In this document: positions 25,320 to 33,585 of the stretch, piece by piece
Layout: each line of letters starts with the position of its first letter
How positions within the stretch are numbered: position 1 is the first letter of the stretch
NCBI GenBank assembly: GCA_937135955.1
Contig: CAKZOB010000029.1
Coordinates: 27,467-91,466 of the forward strand
DNA: 64,000 nt
Source of the DNA: an uncultured Anaerolineales bacterium
GTDB taxonomy: Bacteria > Chloroflexota > Anaerolineae > Aggregatilineales > Aggregatilineaceae
Direction of reading: 5' to 3'
Notes under the pieces: generated by a model
What the model saw: only the letters and a program-made list of their open reading frames with translations
Database searches by the model: none
Told to the model about the DNA's origin: nothing
Position numbers and translations under genes: made by a program

Positions 25320-25652
25320 ATGAACATCAGCGAACGCAAACACGACGGGGTGATCGTCTTTGTGCTGGATGGGCGCATAGATAGCGAAGGCGCACAATCC
25401 CTGGAGGAGACGTTGCAGCGCTGCTTCGAAGCGGGCGATTATCGCCTGATCCTCGACCTGGCTGGGGTGCCCTATATCAATAGCGTTGCGCTGCGCACGT
25501 TGGCCGAAGCCACTCTCACCTGCCGCGCGCAAGGAGGGGATGTCAAACTGGTCGCGTTGCAACCCAAAGTCCGGCGCGTGCTGCAGATCGTGGGCTTCGA
25601 CCGTTACTCGGCCATCTACGACACCCAGGAAGCGGCGCTGGCCGCCTTCTGA
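25320..25652 (+). CDS. STAS-domain anti-sigma factor antagonist
   Basis: 110 residues, one STAS domain of the SpoIIAA/RsbV kind. VIVFVLDGRIDSEGAQSLEETL, YRLILDLAGVPYINSVALRTLAEA and the Ser of INSVALR, the usual phosphorylation site of a partner kinase, are all present. ATG 25320 is preceded by CGGAGC; an upstream start at 25248 would add 24 residues unlike the family. No anti-sigma kinase, phosphatase or sigma factor is adjacent, so its partner must lie elsewhere. Confidence 0.88.
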   Translation: MNISERKHDGVIVFVLDGRIDSEGAQSLEETLQRCFEAGDYRLILDLAGVPYINSVALRTLAEATLTCRAQGGDVKLVALQPKVRRVLQIVGFDRYSAIYDTQEAALAAF

Positions 25653-25758
25653 CACCCTGGCATGGTTCCCATCGTTCCCGCAGCAAACCGTGCTACAATG
25701 CAGAAAGAGGCCCATATCGCAACCCAGATACCAGGCGGACAATCAGCAGGCCAGGGGA

Positions 25759-25785
25759 TTAAAGAACCTTTAACAAGGTTTAAAG
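25759..25785. promoter_or_regulatory. Overlapping inverted repeats upstream of the response-regulator gene
   Basis: TTAAAG-AAC-CTTTAA is a perfect inverted repeat and CTTTAAC-AAG-GTTTAAAG overlaps it. The T(T)TAA(C/A)A-like half-sites in an AT-rich island are reminiscent of PhoP-type binding sites. Candidate operator for the two-component pair that follows; untested. Confidence 0.35.
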
Positions 25786-25861
25786 CAATTGCGGCGAAAT
25801 GCTGCTGGAACACGTTAAGATTCCGGGGCGGAATGCGCTGTATCTGGGGAGAATGGTCACC

Positions 25862-26539
25862 ATGAAGAAAATCCTGTTGGTTGAGGATGACGATACGCTG
25901 CGCAAGACGTTGGCGTATAACCTCACTCAGGAAGGGTACAAAGTTCTGCAAACAGGTGACGGCGCTGAGGCGTTGACGCTGGCCCGCGAACATTCGCCCG
26001 ATCTGATTGTGCTGGATGTCATGCTGCCCTCGCTGGATGGGCTGTCTGTCTGCCGCATCATCCGTAACGAGTCCGAAGTGCCCATCATCATGCTCACGGC
26101 GCGCGGCAGCGAAGTTGATCGCATCGTGGGGCTAGAGATCGGCGCGGACGACTACATCGTCAAGCCGTTCAGTCTGGGCGAGTTTCTGGCCCGTGTGCGG
26201 GCGATACTGCGCCGCTCCCCGTCGTCGCGCGGCGTGGTAGATAAGCTCGAAAGCGGCGACCTGGTGCTGGACTTGATCGCCCGCCGTGCTACGCGCGACA
26301 ACAAGGAACTGCGCCTGACGCACAAGGAGTTCGACCTGCTGGCGACGCTCATGCGCAATCAGGGGGCGGTGCTCTCGCGCGACCTGCTGCTCGACCGTGT
26401 GTGGGGCTACGACTACGGCGGGCAGACCAAGACAGTGGATGTACACGTGCGCTGGCTGCGCGAGAAGATCGAGGACGATCCTTCCCACCCGCGCCGCATC
26501 GTCACCGTGCGCGGGGTCGGTTACCGGTTCGAAGGGTGA
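25862..26539 (+). CDS. OmpR/PhoB-family response regulator
   Basis: 225 residues. Receiver domain with acidic pocket EDDD (8-11), phospho-acceptor Asp52 in IVLDVML, Thr79 and Lys101 (VKPF). The winged-helix DNA-binding domain is at about 130-225 (LTHKEFDLLATLMRN...DVHVRWLREKIE...VRGVGYRF). I use the ATG at 25862 because GGGGAGA then has ideal spacing; ATG 25853 is immediately next to it. The kinase gene starts three bases after the stop. PhoB/PhoP-like by architecture; phosphate control is an inference. Confidence 0.93.
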   Translation: MKKILLVEDDDTLRKTLAYNLTQEGYKVLQTGDGAEALTLAREHSPDLIVLDVMLPSLDGLSVCRIIRNESEVPIIMLTARGSEVDRIVGLEIGADDYIVKPFSLGEFLARVRAILRRSPSSRGVVDKLESGDLVLDLIARRATRDNKELRLTHKEFDLLATLMRNQGAVLSRDLLLDRVWGYDYGGQTKTVDVHVRWLREKIEDDPSHPRRIVTVRGVGYRFEG

Positions 26540-26542
26540 GCG

Positions 26543-27721
26543 ATGTTGCCCTGGCTGATCGCTTTGCTGGTAGTAGTAGTGGCAGGCGTCCTGTGGGTTT
26601 CTCTGCGGCGCACGCGGCGTGAACTGCAAATCTGTAGCGATCGGCTGACGCACCTGGAACAGTCGCACGCCCACCATTCAGATCGCGGTCGCGCCCTGCA
26701 AAACGCGCTGATGAAGAGCGTGGAAGACAGCCTGCTCATTCTGGACAGCGATCTGACCATCGTTGAGGCCAATCCTTCAGCGCAACGGCTGCTGGGCGCA
26801 GAACTGAGCGGCAAGACTCTGCTGGAAGCCACGCGCCAGCCGGACTTGGAGGCTCTGGTCTTCGACGCCCGGCGGGTGGGCAACGAAATCGTCGAGCGCC
26901 GTATTGAGTTCGAAGAGCACCGCATTTTGCACGCTCGCGCCCTGGCGCTCCCCCCGACAGCCGGAGAAATGGCGATCGTCACACTGCGCGATGTGACTCA
27001 GTTGCAGCGCCTGGAACGCGCCCGCCGCGAGATGGTCTCCAACATCACGCACGAACTGAGCACACCCATCACCTCGATTGGGCTGCTGGCCGACACGCTG
27101 CTAACCTTCGCCGAGCGCGAAAAACCCAAGCGCATCCGCAAGATGGCCAAGGACATCCGGCGCGAGACCGACACGCTGATGCAACTGGTCCAGGAGATGC
27201 GCGATCTGTCGCTGATTGAATCCGGACAGATGCCCATCCGCCTGACTCCCACCCCGGTGCGCCCTATCATCACCCGCACGCTGGAACAACTGGAGTCGCT
27301 GGCCGAAAACAAAGAACAGACCATCGAGGTACATGCCCCCGACGATCTGAGTGTGTTGGCCGACGAATTGCAGATTCAGCGCGCGCTGAAGAACATCGTG
27401 CACAACGCCATCAAGTTCACTCAGCAGGGCGGGCACATCCGCATCAATGCCGAGCGCAACGGCGCGGAGGCGGTGATCGCTGTCGCCGATAACGGGCCGG
27501 GCATCCCTGCCGAAGACCTGCCGCGCGTGTTCGAGCGCTTCTTTCAGGTAGACCCGGCGCGGCGCGATGGCACGGGCCTGGGCCTGGCCATTGTGCGGCA
27601 CATCGTGCGGGCGCATGGCGGGCGTACCTGGGCCGAGAGCGCGCAGGGCCAGGGCGCGACCTTCTACATCGCGCTCCCCCTGGCCGATATCGCCCTCAAC
27701 GACACCGAAGTCCCCGACTGA
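26543..27721 (+). CDS. PhoR-like sensor histidine kinase
   Basis: 392 residues. One N-terminal membrane helix (residues 4-21), a PAS domain at about 58-150 (LLILDSDLTIVEANPSAQRL), HisKA with His170 in SNITHELSTPITSIG, and a HATPase with NIVHNAIKFT, ADNGPGIP and GTGLGLAIV. The single helix and PAS resemble Gram-positive PhoR without a large outer sensor. Partner of the preceding regulator. Confidence 0.94.
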   Translation: MLPWLIALLVVVVAGVLWVSLRRTRRELQICSDRLTHLEQSHAHHSDRGRALQNALMKSVEDSLLILDSDLTIVEANPSAQRLLGAELSGKTLLEATRQPDLEALVFDARRVGNEIVERRIEFEEHRILHARALALPPTAGEMAIVTLRDVTQLQRLERARREMVSNITHELSTPITSIGLLADTLLTFAEREKPKRIRKMAKDIRRETDTLMQLVQEMRDLSLIESGQMPIRLTPTPVRPIITRTLEQLESLAENKEQTIEVHAPDDLSVLADELQIQRALKNIVHNAIKFTQQGGHIRINAERNGAEAVIAVADNGPGIPAEDLPRVFERFFQVDPARRDGTGLGLAIVRHIVRAHGGRTWAESAQGQGATFYIALPLADIALNDTEVPD

Positions 27722-27733
27722 TCGGCCCGATTC

Positions 27734-30211
27734 TCACAGCCAGGGCAAGGTTTCGCGCGGCATGGCCGCCCGCGTCGTCGTGGGCACTTCTGCCACCAGC
27801 GCCGACCGTCCCAACGCCCCTTCCCAGCCCACCAGACCGTACCCTTTAGCATAGTAGTAACGCTCGAACGGCGTCGCTTTGGGTTTTCCGCCGTCGTCCT
27901 CATAGGCAGCCAGCACAGCCACGTCGGACACGGTGAAGCCGCTCGACAGAGTGAGCGAGCGGTGCACTGCCTCCAGAACAACCCAGGTGACGTGCACGAA
28001 CTTCTTGCCGGGGACTTCGGCCCCGTCGCTCTTGCGGCGCAAGATCACCAACGGCGTGCGCTGGAACGGCACCCCAACCGTCATGCGGCGTGGCACCCAG
28101 GGACTGCCGTAGCGCCCGTTTTCGGTCAGGGTGTACACTTCGCCCCCGCCCGCCGACGTATCCGTCCCGCGGTAGATGAAGTGCTCGTCCGCCCACAGCT
28201 CTTCCCATTCTCCGTGCTTGACGTGATAGAAGCGGTCGCCTTCGACCTGCGTCTGTACGCGCTGCCGCCCGCCCCCGTCCCAGTCGAAAGCCAGTTCATA
28301 GGTGCGCCCATCCCCGCGCAGGAATTCGAGCATATCGTAGGTCTGTTGTGGGTCTGTTACCTCGATCAGCGCGAACTGATCGTAATCGAAGAAACGTCCC
28401 TGCGGATCGCGCCCTTTCCAGGTGCTTTTGTGCAGGCCGGGCGTGCGCGGTGCGGTCAGTAGCAGCGACACCTCTACTATCTCGCCGGGCTGCGCCGGTG
28501 GCAGAGGCACGGCGTCTGGCCCGTCCATCTTGTTGTCGCCGAAGAAAGCCAGCGTATAGCCCGTATCCCATGGAGTCGTGCCTGTGTTGCGCACCCGCCA
28601 CGTCTTGACGAACGCCTCACCCGGCTGCACGGTCGTGCCGTCCGGAATGGTGACATCGGCCACATAGCTGAGTTCGTTGAACTGAGCCGATGGTTCAGCC
28701 GGACTGGGAACCTGGATCAGCGCGTACAGATCGAATTCGAAGAACTCTCCGCGCGGGTTACGCGGCTTCCACGTGCTGCGGTGCAGGCCTGGCGTCTGCG
28801 GCGCGGTGAGCGTCACCGAGACCTCGACCACGTCACCGGGCTGTGCGGGAGGCAGGGGCACGCTGGATGGGCCGCCCATCTGGTCATCGCCAAAGAAAGC
28901 CAGCTCATAGCTCGCTCCCCAGGCTGTCTCGCCCGAATTGCGCACCCGCCATGTTTTGACGAACGTCCGTCCGGCCTCCATCACGCTTTCGTCGGGCACG
29001 GTCACGTCGGCCACGAAGCGCAACTCGTCCAGGCGGGCCGTAGGGGAGATGACACGCGGCACCTGGATTTCAGCATACTGTTCGTAGTCGAAAACCTTGC
29101 CCGCCGCATTGGCCAACTTCCACGTGCTGCGATGACGCCCTGGCTGGGCGGGCGCGCGCAGCGTCACCGATAGTTCCACCACTTCGCCGGGCTTCACCGC
29201 TCGCGGTAGGGGCACGCTGTCCGGCGCGCCCATCTGGTCACCGGAGACAAAACGCAGGCTGTATCCGGTCGTCCAGGTTGTGTTGCCGGTGTTGCGCACG
29301 CGCCAGGTCTTGACGAACGTCTCGCCCGGTTGCACCACCAGCCCGTCGGGGATGGTCACGTCGGCCACGAAGGACGCCTCGTCGCGCGCGACGACCGGCT
29401 TGACCACGATGTTGGTGAACAGCGGATTGGGAAAAAGACGCCCGTCCGGCCCCCGCAACTGCCAGACGCTGCGATGAGTGCCCGGCTGCGCTGGCGCAGT
29501 GAGACGCACGCTCAGGTCTACTACCTGTCCCGGCTGCACCGGCACAATGGGCAGCGCGACTTCGTCTGGCCCCTCCATGCGCTCGTCTCCCGCAAAGACC
29601 AGTTTGGTGCGCGCGTCCCAGGCAGTTGTGCCGGTGTTGCGCACGCGCCAGGTTTTGATCAGGCGCTGTCCTGGCTCAACCTTCATCCCATCGGGCACGG
29701 TCACGTCCACCACAAAAGAGGCTTCGCTGAATTCCGGCACCGGCCCCAATCGGAAGAACGGCTCCGGGTCAACGACATCGTCCACTGTGTACCCCTGCAG
29801 ACCATGCCCAATGTGCTGCAAAGTCAGGTGCAGGTGAATGCCCGACGAGAAGCCGGTCGTGCCCGCCACGCCGAGCTTCTGACCGGCCCGCACGAACTGC
29901 CCCTGCCGCACGCTGATAGTGGACATGTGCCCATACCAGGTCACGTACGTCTGATCGCCCCAGGCGTGCACGATGCGCACGTAGTGCCCATAGCCCTGGC
30001 CAGTAAACGCCACCCGATCGACGATCCCGCGCTGAGCCGCCAGCACTGCCACCGGGTGCCCTTGCGCGTCAATGGCCATCAGGTCAATGCCTTCGTGCAA
30101 TTGCTTCTTGTCCGGCGCAAAGGCATATTGACGCGGCGCGTTGAAGCGATCGGTGATCACCAGGCTGCGGGCAACAGGGTTGACGAGGAAGAAGGGCGGT
30201 AGGGAGGACAT
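27734..30211 (-). CDS. M23 peptidase with four NBR1-like Ig domains
   Basis: 825 residues. An N-terminal M23 (LytM-type) domain at ~30-150 keeps the zinc ligands (LHEGIDLMA, YGHMSTI, GIHLHLTL). Four NBR1-like Ig repeats follow, at about 166-276, 280-392, 402-512 and 520-632, each with (F/Y)V(A/V)DVT(V/I)P, a TWRVRN(T/S)G block and HRS(T/V)W or HKSTW. A ~190-residue C-terminal region (640-825) is unknown to me. There is no evident signal peptide. ATG 30211 is chosen because AAGGAG is eight bases upstream. M23 enzymes cut peptidoglycan cross-links. The Ig array may act as a spacer or adhesion module. Confidence 0.9.
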   Translation of the reverse strand: MSSLPPFFLVNPVARSLVITDRFNAPRQYAFAPDKKQLHEGIDLMAIDAQGHPVAVLAAQRGIVDRVAFTGQGYGHYVRIVHAWGDQTYVTWYGHMSTISVRQGQFVRAGQKLGVAGTTGFSSGIHLHLTLQHIGHGLQGYTVDDVVDPEPFFRLGPVPEFSEASFVVDVTVPDGMKVEPGQRLIKTWRVRNTGTTAWDARTKLVFAGDERMEGPDEVALPIVPVQPGQVVDLSVRLTAPAQPGTHRSVWQLRGPDGRLFPNPLFTNIVVKPVVARDEASFVADVTIPDGLVVQPGETFVKTWRVRNTGNTTWTTGYSLRFVSGDQMGAPDSVPLPRAVKPGEVVELSVTLRAPAQPGRHRSTWKLANAAGKVFDYEQYAEIQVPRVISPTARLDELRFVADVTVPDESVMEAGRTFVKTWRVRNSGETAWGASYELAFFGDDQMGGPSSVPLPPAQPGDVVEVSVTLTAPQTPGLHRSTWKPRNPRGEFFEFDLYALIQVPSPAEPSAQFNELSYVADVTIPDGTTVQPGEAFVKTWRVRNTGTTPWDTGYTLAFFGDNKMDGPDAVPLPPAQPGEIVEVSLLLTAPRTPGLHKSTWKGRDPQGRFFDYDQFALIEVTDPQQTYDMLEFLRGDGRTYELAFDWDGGGRQRVQTQVEGDRFYHVKHGEWEELWADEHFIYRGTDTSAGGGEVYTLTENGRYGSPWVPRRMTVGVPFQRTPLVILRRKSDGAEVPGKKFVHVTWVVLEAVHRSLTLSSGFTVSDVAVLAAYEDDGGKPKATPFERYYYAKGYGLVGWEGALGRSALVAEVPTTTRAAMPRETLPWL

Positions 30212-30330
30212 GGCACGGCTCCTTGAAAACATGCCCCAGAGTCAGGGGATTCCCGACTCTCTTATGCTAAATACTAGTTGTAGTCTTTTGGGAAGACAAG
30301 AGGACACCTGGCTTATCGCCCAGGCAAAGA

Positions 30331-30353
30331 CGGGAGAGGAACACCCTCTCCCG
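30331..30353 (-). terminator. Terminator downstream of icd
   Basis: CGGGAGAGG and CCTCTCCCG are perfect 9-base arms with a 5-base loop, 18 bases past the icd stop. On the minus strand the tail is TCTTTGCC, so it is only partly T-rich. Confidence 0.6.
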
Positions 30354-30370
30354 CCGGACTGCTGGGCAGC

Positions 30371-31621
<1,251 letters not shown>

Positions 31622-31666
31622 GCGCCATTTACTCCTTGTGCGATGTGTCACGTTCGCAAGGTACAC

Positions 31667-31690
31667 ACCGCGGGCACTTTGGCCCGCGGT
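31667..31690 (-). terminator. Hairpin between the thioredoxin-fold gene and icd
   Basis: ACCGCGGG and CCCGCGGT are perfect 8-base arms with an 8-base loop, 24 bases past the thioredoxin-fold stop. No T-tail is seen. Confidence 0.45.
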
Positions 31691-31714
31691 CACGCCCAGA
31701 GAAACACGCGCTCC

Positions 31715-32245
31715 CTATTTCCACTTGACTGTGCAACCAACTGCGTCGGTCACCGCGCGCTCAGGATCGCGCCCGGCCAATACTGCCTCCAGGGCGTCGC
31801 GCAGATAGGAGAATTCGACGGCGTCCGGGTCGCTGTAGTTGTCGTCAATAGCGCCGCGATAACGCAGGGTGCCACTGGCATCCAGCAGGAAGACGTGCGG
31901 GGTATGCGTGGCCCCATACGCGCGCGCCACGTCCTGCGATTCGTCGCGCAGGTACAGGAAGTTGAATCCGCGTTCGGCAGCGCGTTTTTTCATGGACTCG
32001 AAATCGTCTTCGGGATACTTGACCGCGTCGTTGGGGTTGATCGCCACCAGCACCACGCCACGGTCGGCATAGTCGCGCTGAATGGCGATCATACGATCTT
32101 CCCAGGCACGCACATAGGGGCAATGGTTGCAGCTAAAGATCACCACCACCGCCTGGTGCCGCGCCAGCAGATCGGCGAGCGAGTGTTCCACACCATCCAC
32201 ACCGGGCAGAGTGAAATCTGGGGCTTTCTGTCCGATCTCAAGCAT
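31715..32245 (-). CDS. Thioredoxin-fold (AhpC/TSA-redoxin) protein
   Basis: 176 residues, cytoplasmic by sequence. IGQKAPDFTLPGVDG and the redox motif FSCNHCPYVRAWEDRM (CNHC) mark a thioredoxin-like peroxiredoxin subfamily, with GVVLVAINPNDAVKYPEDDFESM and THTPHVFLLD containing the cis-Pro. Start ATG has AGGAGG at good spacing. It precedes icd on the same strand but a hairpin separates them. Physiological substrate unknown. Confidence 0.9.
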   Translation of the reverse strand: MLEIGQKAPDFTLPGVDGVEHSLADLLARHQAVVVIFSCNHCPYVRAWEDRMIAIQRDYADRGVVLVAINPNDAVKYPEDDFESMKKRAAERGFNFLYLRDESQDVARAYGATHTPHVFLLDASGTLRYRGAIDDNYSDPDAVEFSYLRDALEAVLAGRDPERAVTDAVGCTVKWK

Positions 32246-32272
32246 CAGTCTCTACCTCCTGTTGCACATCAA

Positions 32273-32593
32273 TCAGCTTTCCTTCAGGGCAGCCTCCAGC
32301 GCACGGCGGATCATCGTCTCCGACGGCACTGGCGAAGGACGGCCATTTTCCAGATGATAGAGCCGGCAGGTCAGGCGTGATGGCAGCCCGGCTCCCGTTG
32401 GATCAATGTCGCGCCCTTCAACCAGGATGGTTGGCGAGCCGGGGAATTTCCAATGTTCGGCTTCTTCGTCCGTCCTGATCTCAATCCGCTCGATCTCCGC
32501 CTGGAGGCCCAGCTCAGTCAGAACACGCTGCAGGCGCTGCCACGCTTCGGGGTGTGAAGGGCATTCGGCCCAGTAGAGAAAGTGAATGCGCAA
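32273..32593 (-). CDS. Small thioredoxin-fold protein (CPSH motif)
   Basis: 106 residues. The N-terminal FLYWAECPSHPEAWQRLQRVL and the later FPGSPTILVEG match small thioredoxin-like proteins related to MerB-associated and glutaredoxin-like families. The second Cys of CxxC is replaced by His. The start is a TTG, chosen because GGGGAGG lies eight bases upstream and no ATG or GTG fits. It is 27 bases upstream of the redoxin gene, so both are likely one transcript. Confidence 0.75.
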   Translation of the reverse strand: MRIHFLYWAECPSHPEAWQRLQRVLTELGLQAEIERIEIRTDEEAEHWKFPGSPTILVEGRDIDPTGAGLPSRLTCRLYHLENGRPSPVPSETMIRRALEAALKES

Positions 32594-32720
32594 TGCGTCA
32601 ACCTCCCCTCGTTTTGATGCAACGTTGACAGCGGCGGATGCGCCTTGCCCTGGTAAATATTAGCTTGTTCGCGGCGCACCGCCCAGCCTGAAAGAAGCCA
32701 GTCTTTTGTCGTTTGGAATT

Positions 32721-32750
32721 TTGGAACAAAAAAACATTCCGAATTATACT
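32721..32750 (+). promoter_or_regulatory. Promoter of the CPBP protease/sensor kinase operon
   Basis: TTGGAA (32721-32726), 18-base spacer with an A-run, TATACT (32745-32750). The divergent gap of ~200 bases is AT-rich compared with the rest of the window. Confidence 0.65.
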
Positions 32751-32796
32751 TTGGCAGATGTTTGGGCCGGAATAGAGTTTTGCCAGTTCTAATGCT

Positions 32797-33585
32797 GTGA
32801 ATACAGCGCTGATTTTCTACCTGTTACTGCTTGGCGGTCTGGCCACTATGTTGCTCGACGGTTGGGGATGGGTGGCCTGGGGCGTTTATTTTTTCGCCAT
32901 GCCCGCCGGTGCTCTGGCCGTGCGCCGGGCAACGTTGCGCTCGTGGCCTGCGTTATCCAGGCCAGTCACGTACCGAACCCTGGGGCGCGCTGTGCTCGCG
33001 GCAGTGGTGGCCGCCGCGCTGGTACTGGCGCTCTTCGCCGTGTTGAGCCTCGCTGGCTGGATCGAAGTAGAAGGGCACAGCGTGAGTCTGCGCGTTCTGC
33101 TCATGGGCGTATTGGGGCCGCAACTGCTGGTCGCGTCCTGGGAAGAACTGGCATTCCGCGGTGCGCTTCAGCCCATTGCTATCCATCGCCTGAGCCAGAA
33201 AGCGGGACTGACAGTGGCCTCAGCCTTGTTTGGGCTGTTTCACCTGCCCAACATCCTCTATCATGAGGTGCCCGCTGCCCTCGTCCCACAGACAGTTGCC
33301 GCGTTGATCTTGATGGGAGCGGTCTTTGGGCTGGCCGCGCTGCGCAACGGGGGATACCTGGCCGTGCCCATCGCCCTGCATTTTGGTTGGAATAGCGCCT
33401 GCTTTGGACTGGAAGAAGCCTTTTCGTATCAGTTCGTCGGACCGCAGTGGCTGATCGGCACGCCTGCCTGGTTTCCGGAATCAGGGCTGCTAGGTGCGGC
33501 GATCCTGGCCGGGCTCGCAGGGGTAGCCTGGTGGCTGACCAAGCCGCACATGCAGCCTGTTCAGGCGGAGGTGCACACCGCATGA
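32797..33585 (+). CDS. CPBP-family intramembrane glutamic protease
   Basis: 262 residues and about eight hydrophobic segments. The Abi/CPBP motifs are intact: SWEELAFRGALQP (EExxxR), FHLPNILYHE and LHFGWNSACFGL (HxxxN). Starts at GTG 32797. Known relatives include Rce1 prenyl-protein proteases and bacteriocin self-immunity proteins. The stop overlaps the start of the large sensor kinase by four bases, suggesting the two act together at the membrane. Confidence 0.9.
   Translation: MNTALIFYLLLLGGLATMLLDGWGWVAWGVYFFAMPAGALAVRRATLRSWPALSRPVTYRTLGRAVLAAVVAAALVLALFAVLSLAGWIEVEGHSVSLRVLLMGVLGPQLLVASWEELAFRGALQPIAIHRLSQKAGLTVASALFGLFHLPNILYHEVPAALVPQTVAALILMGAVFGLAALRNGGYLAVPIALHFGWNSACFGLEEAFSYQFVGPQWLIGTPAWFPESGLLGAAILAGLAGVAWWLTKPHMQPVQAEVHTA

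Noticed and set aside
25320..25652. STAS protein as evidence of sporulation control
   Set aside because: No SpoIIAB/RsbW kinase or sigma-F/B gene is adjacent; STAS antagonists are widespread in non-sporulating bacteria.
28560..29720. Regularly spaced similar blocks (about 360 bases) that might suggest a repeat array or CRISPR
   Set aside because: They are the coding repeats of the NBR1-like Ig domains, in frame and diverged, with no short spacers.
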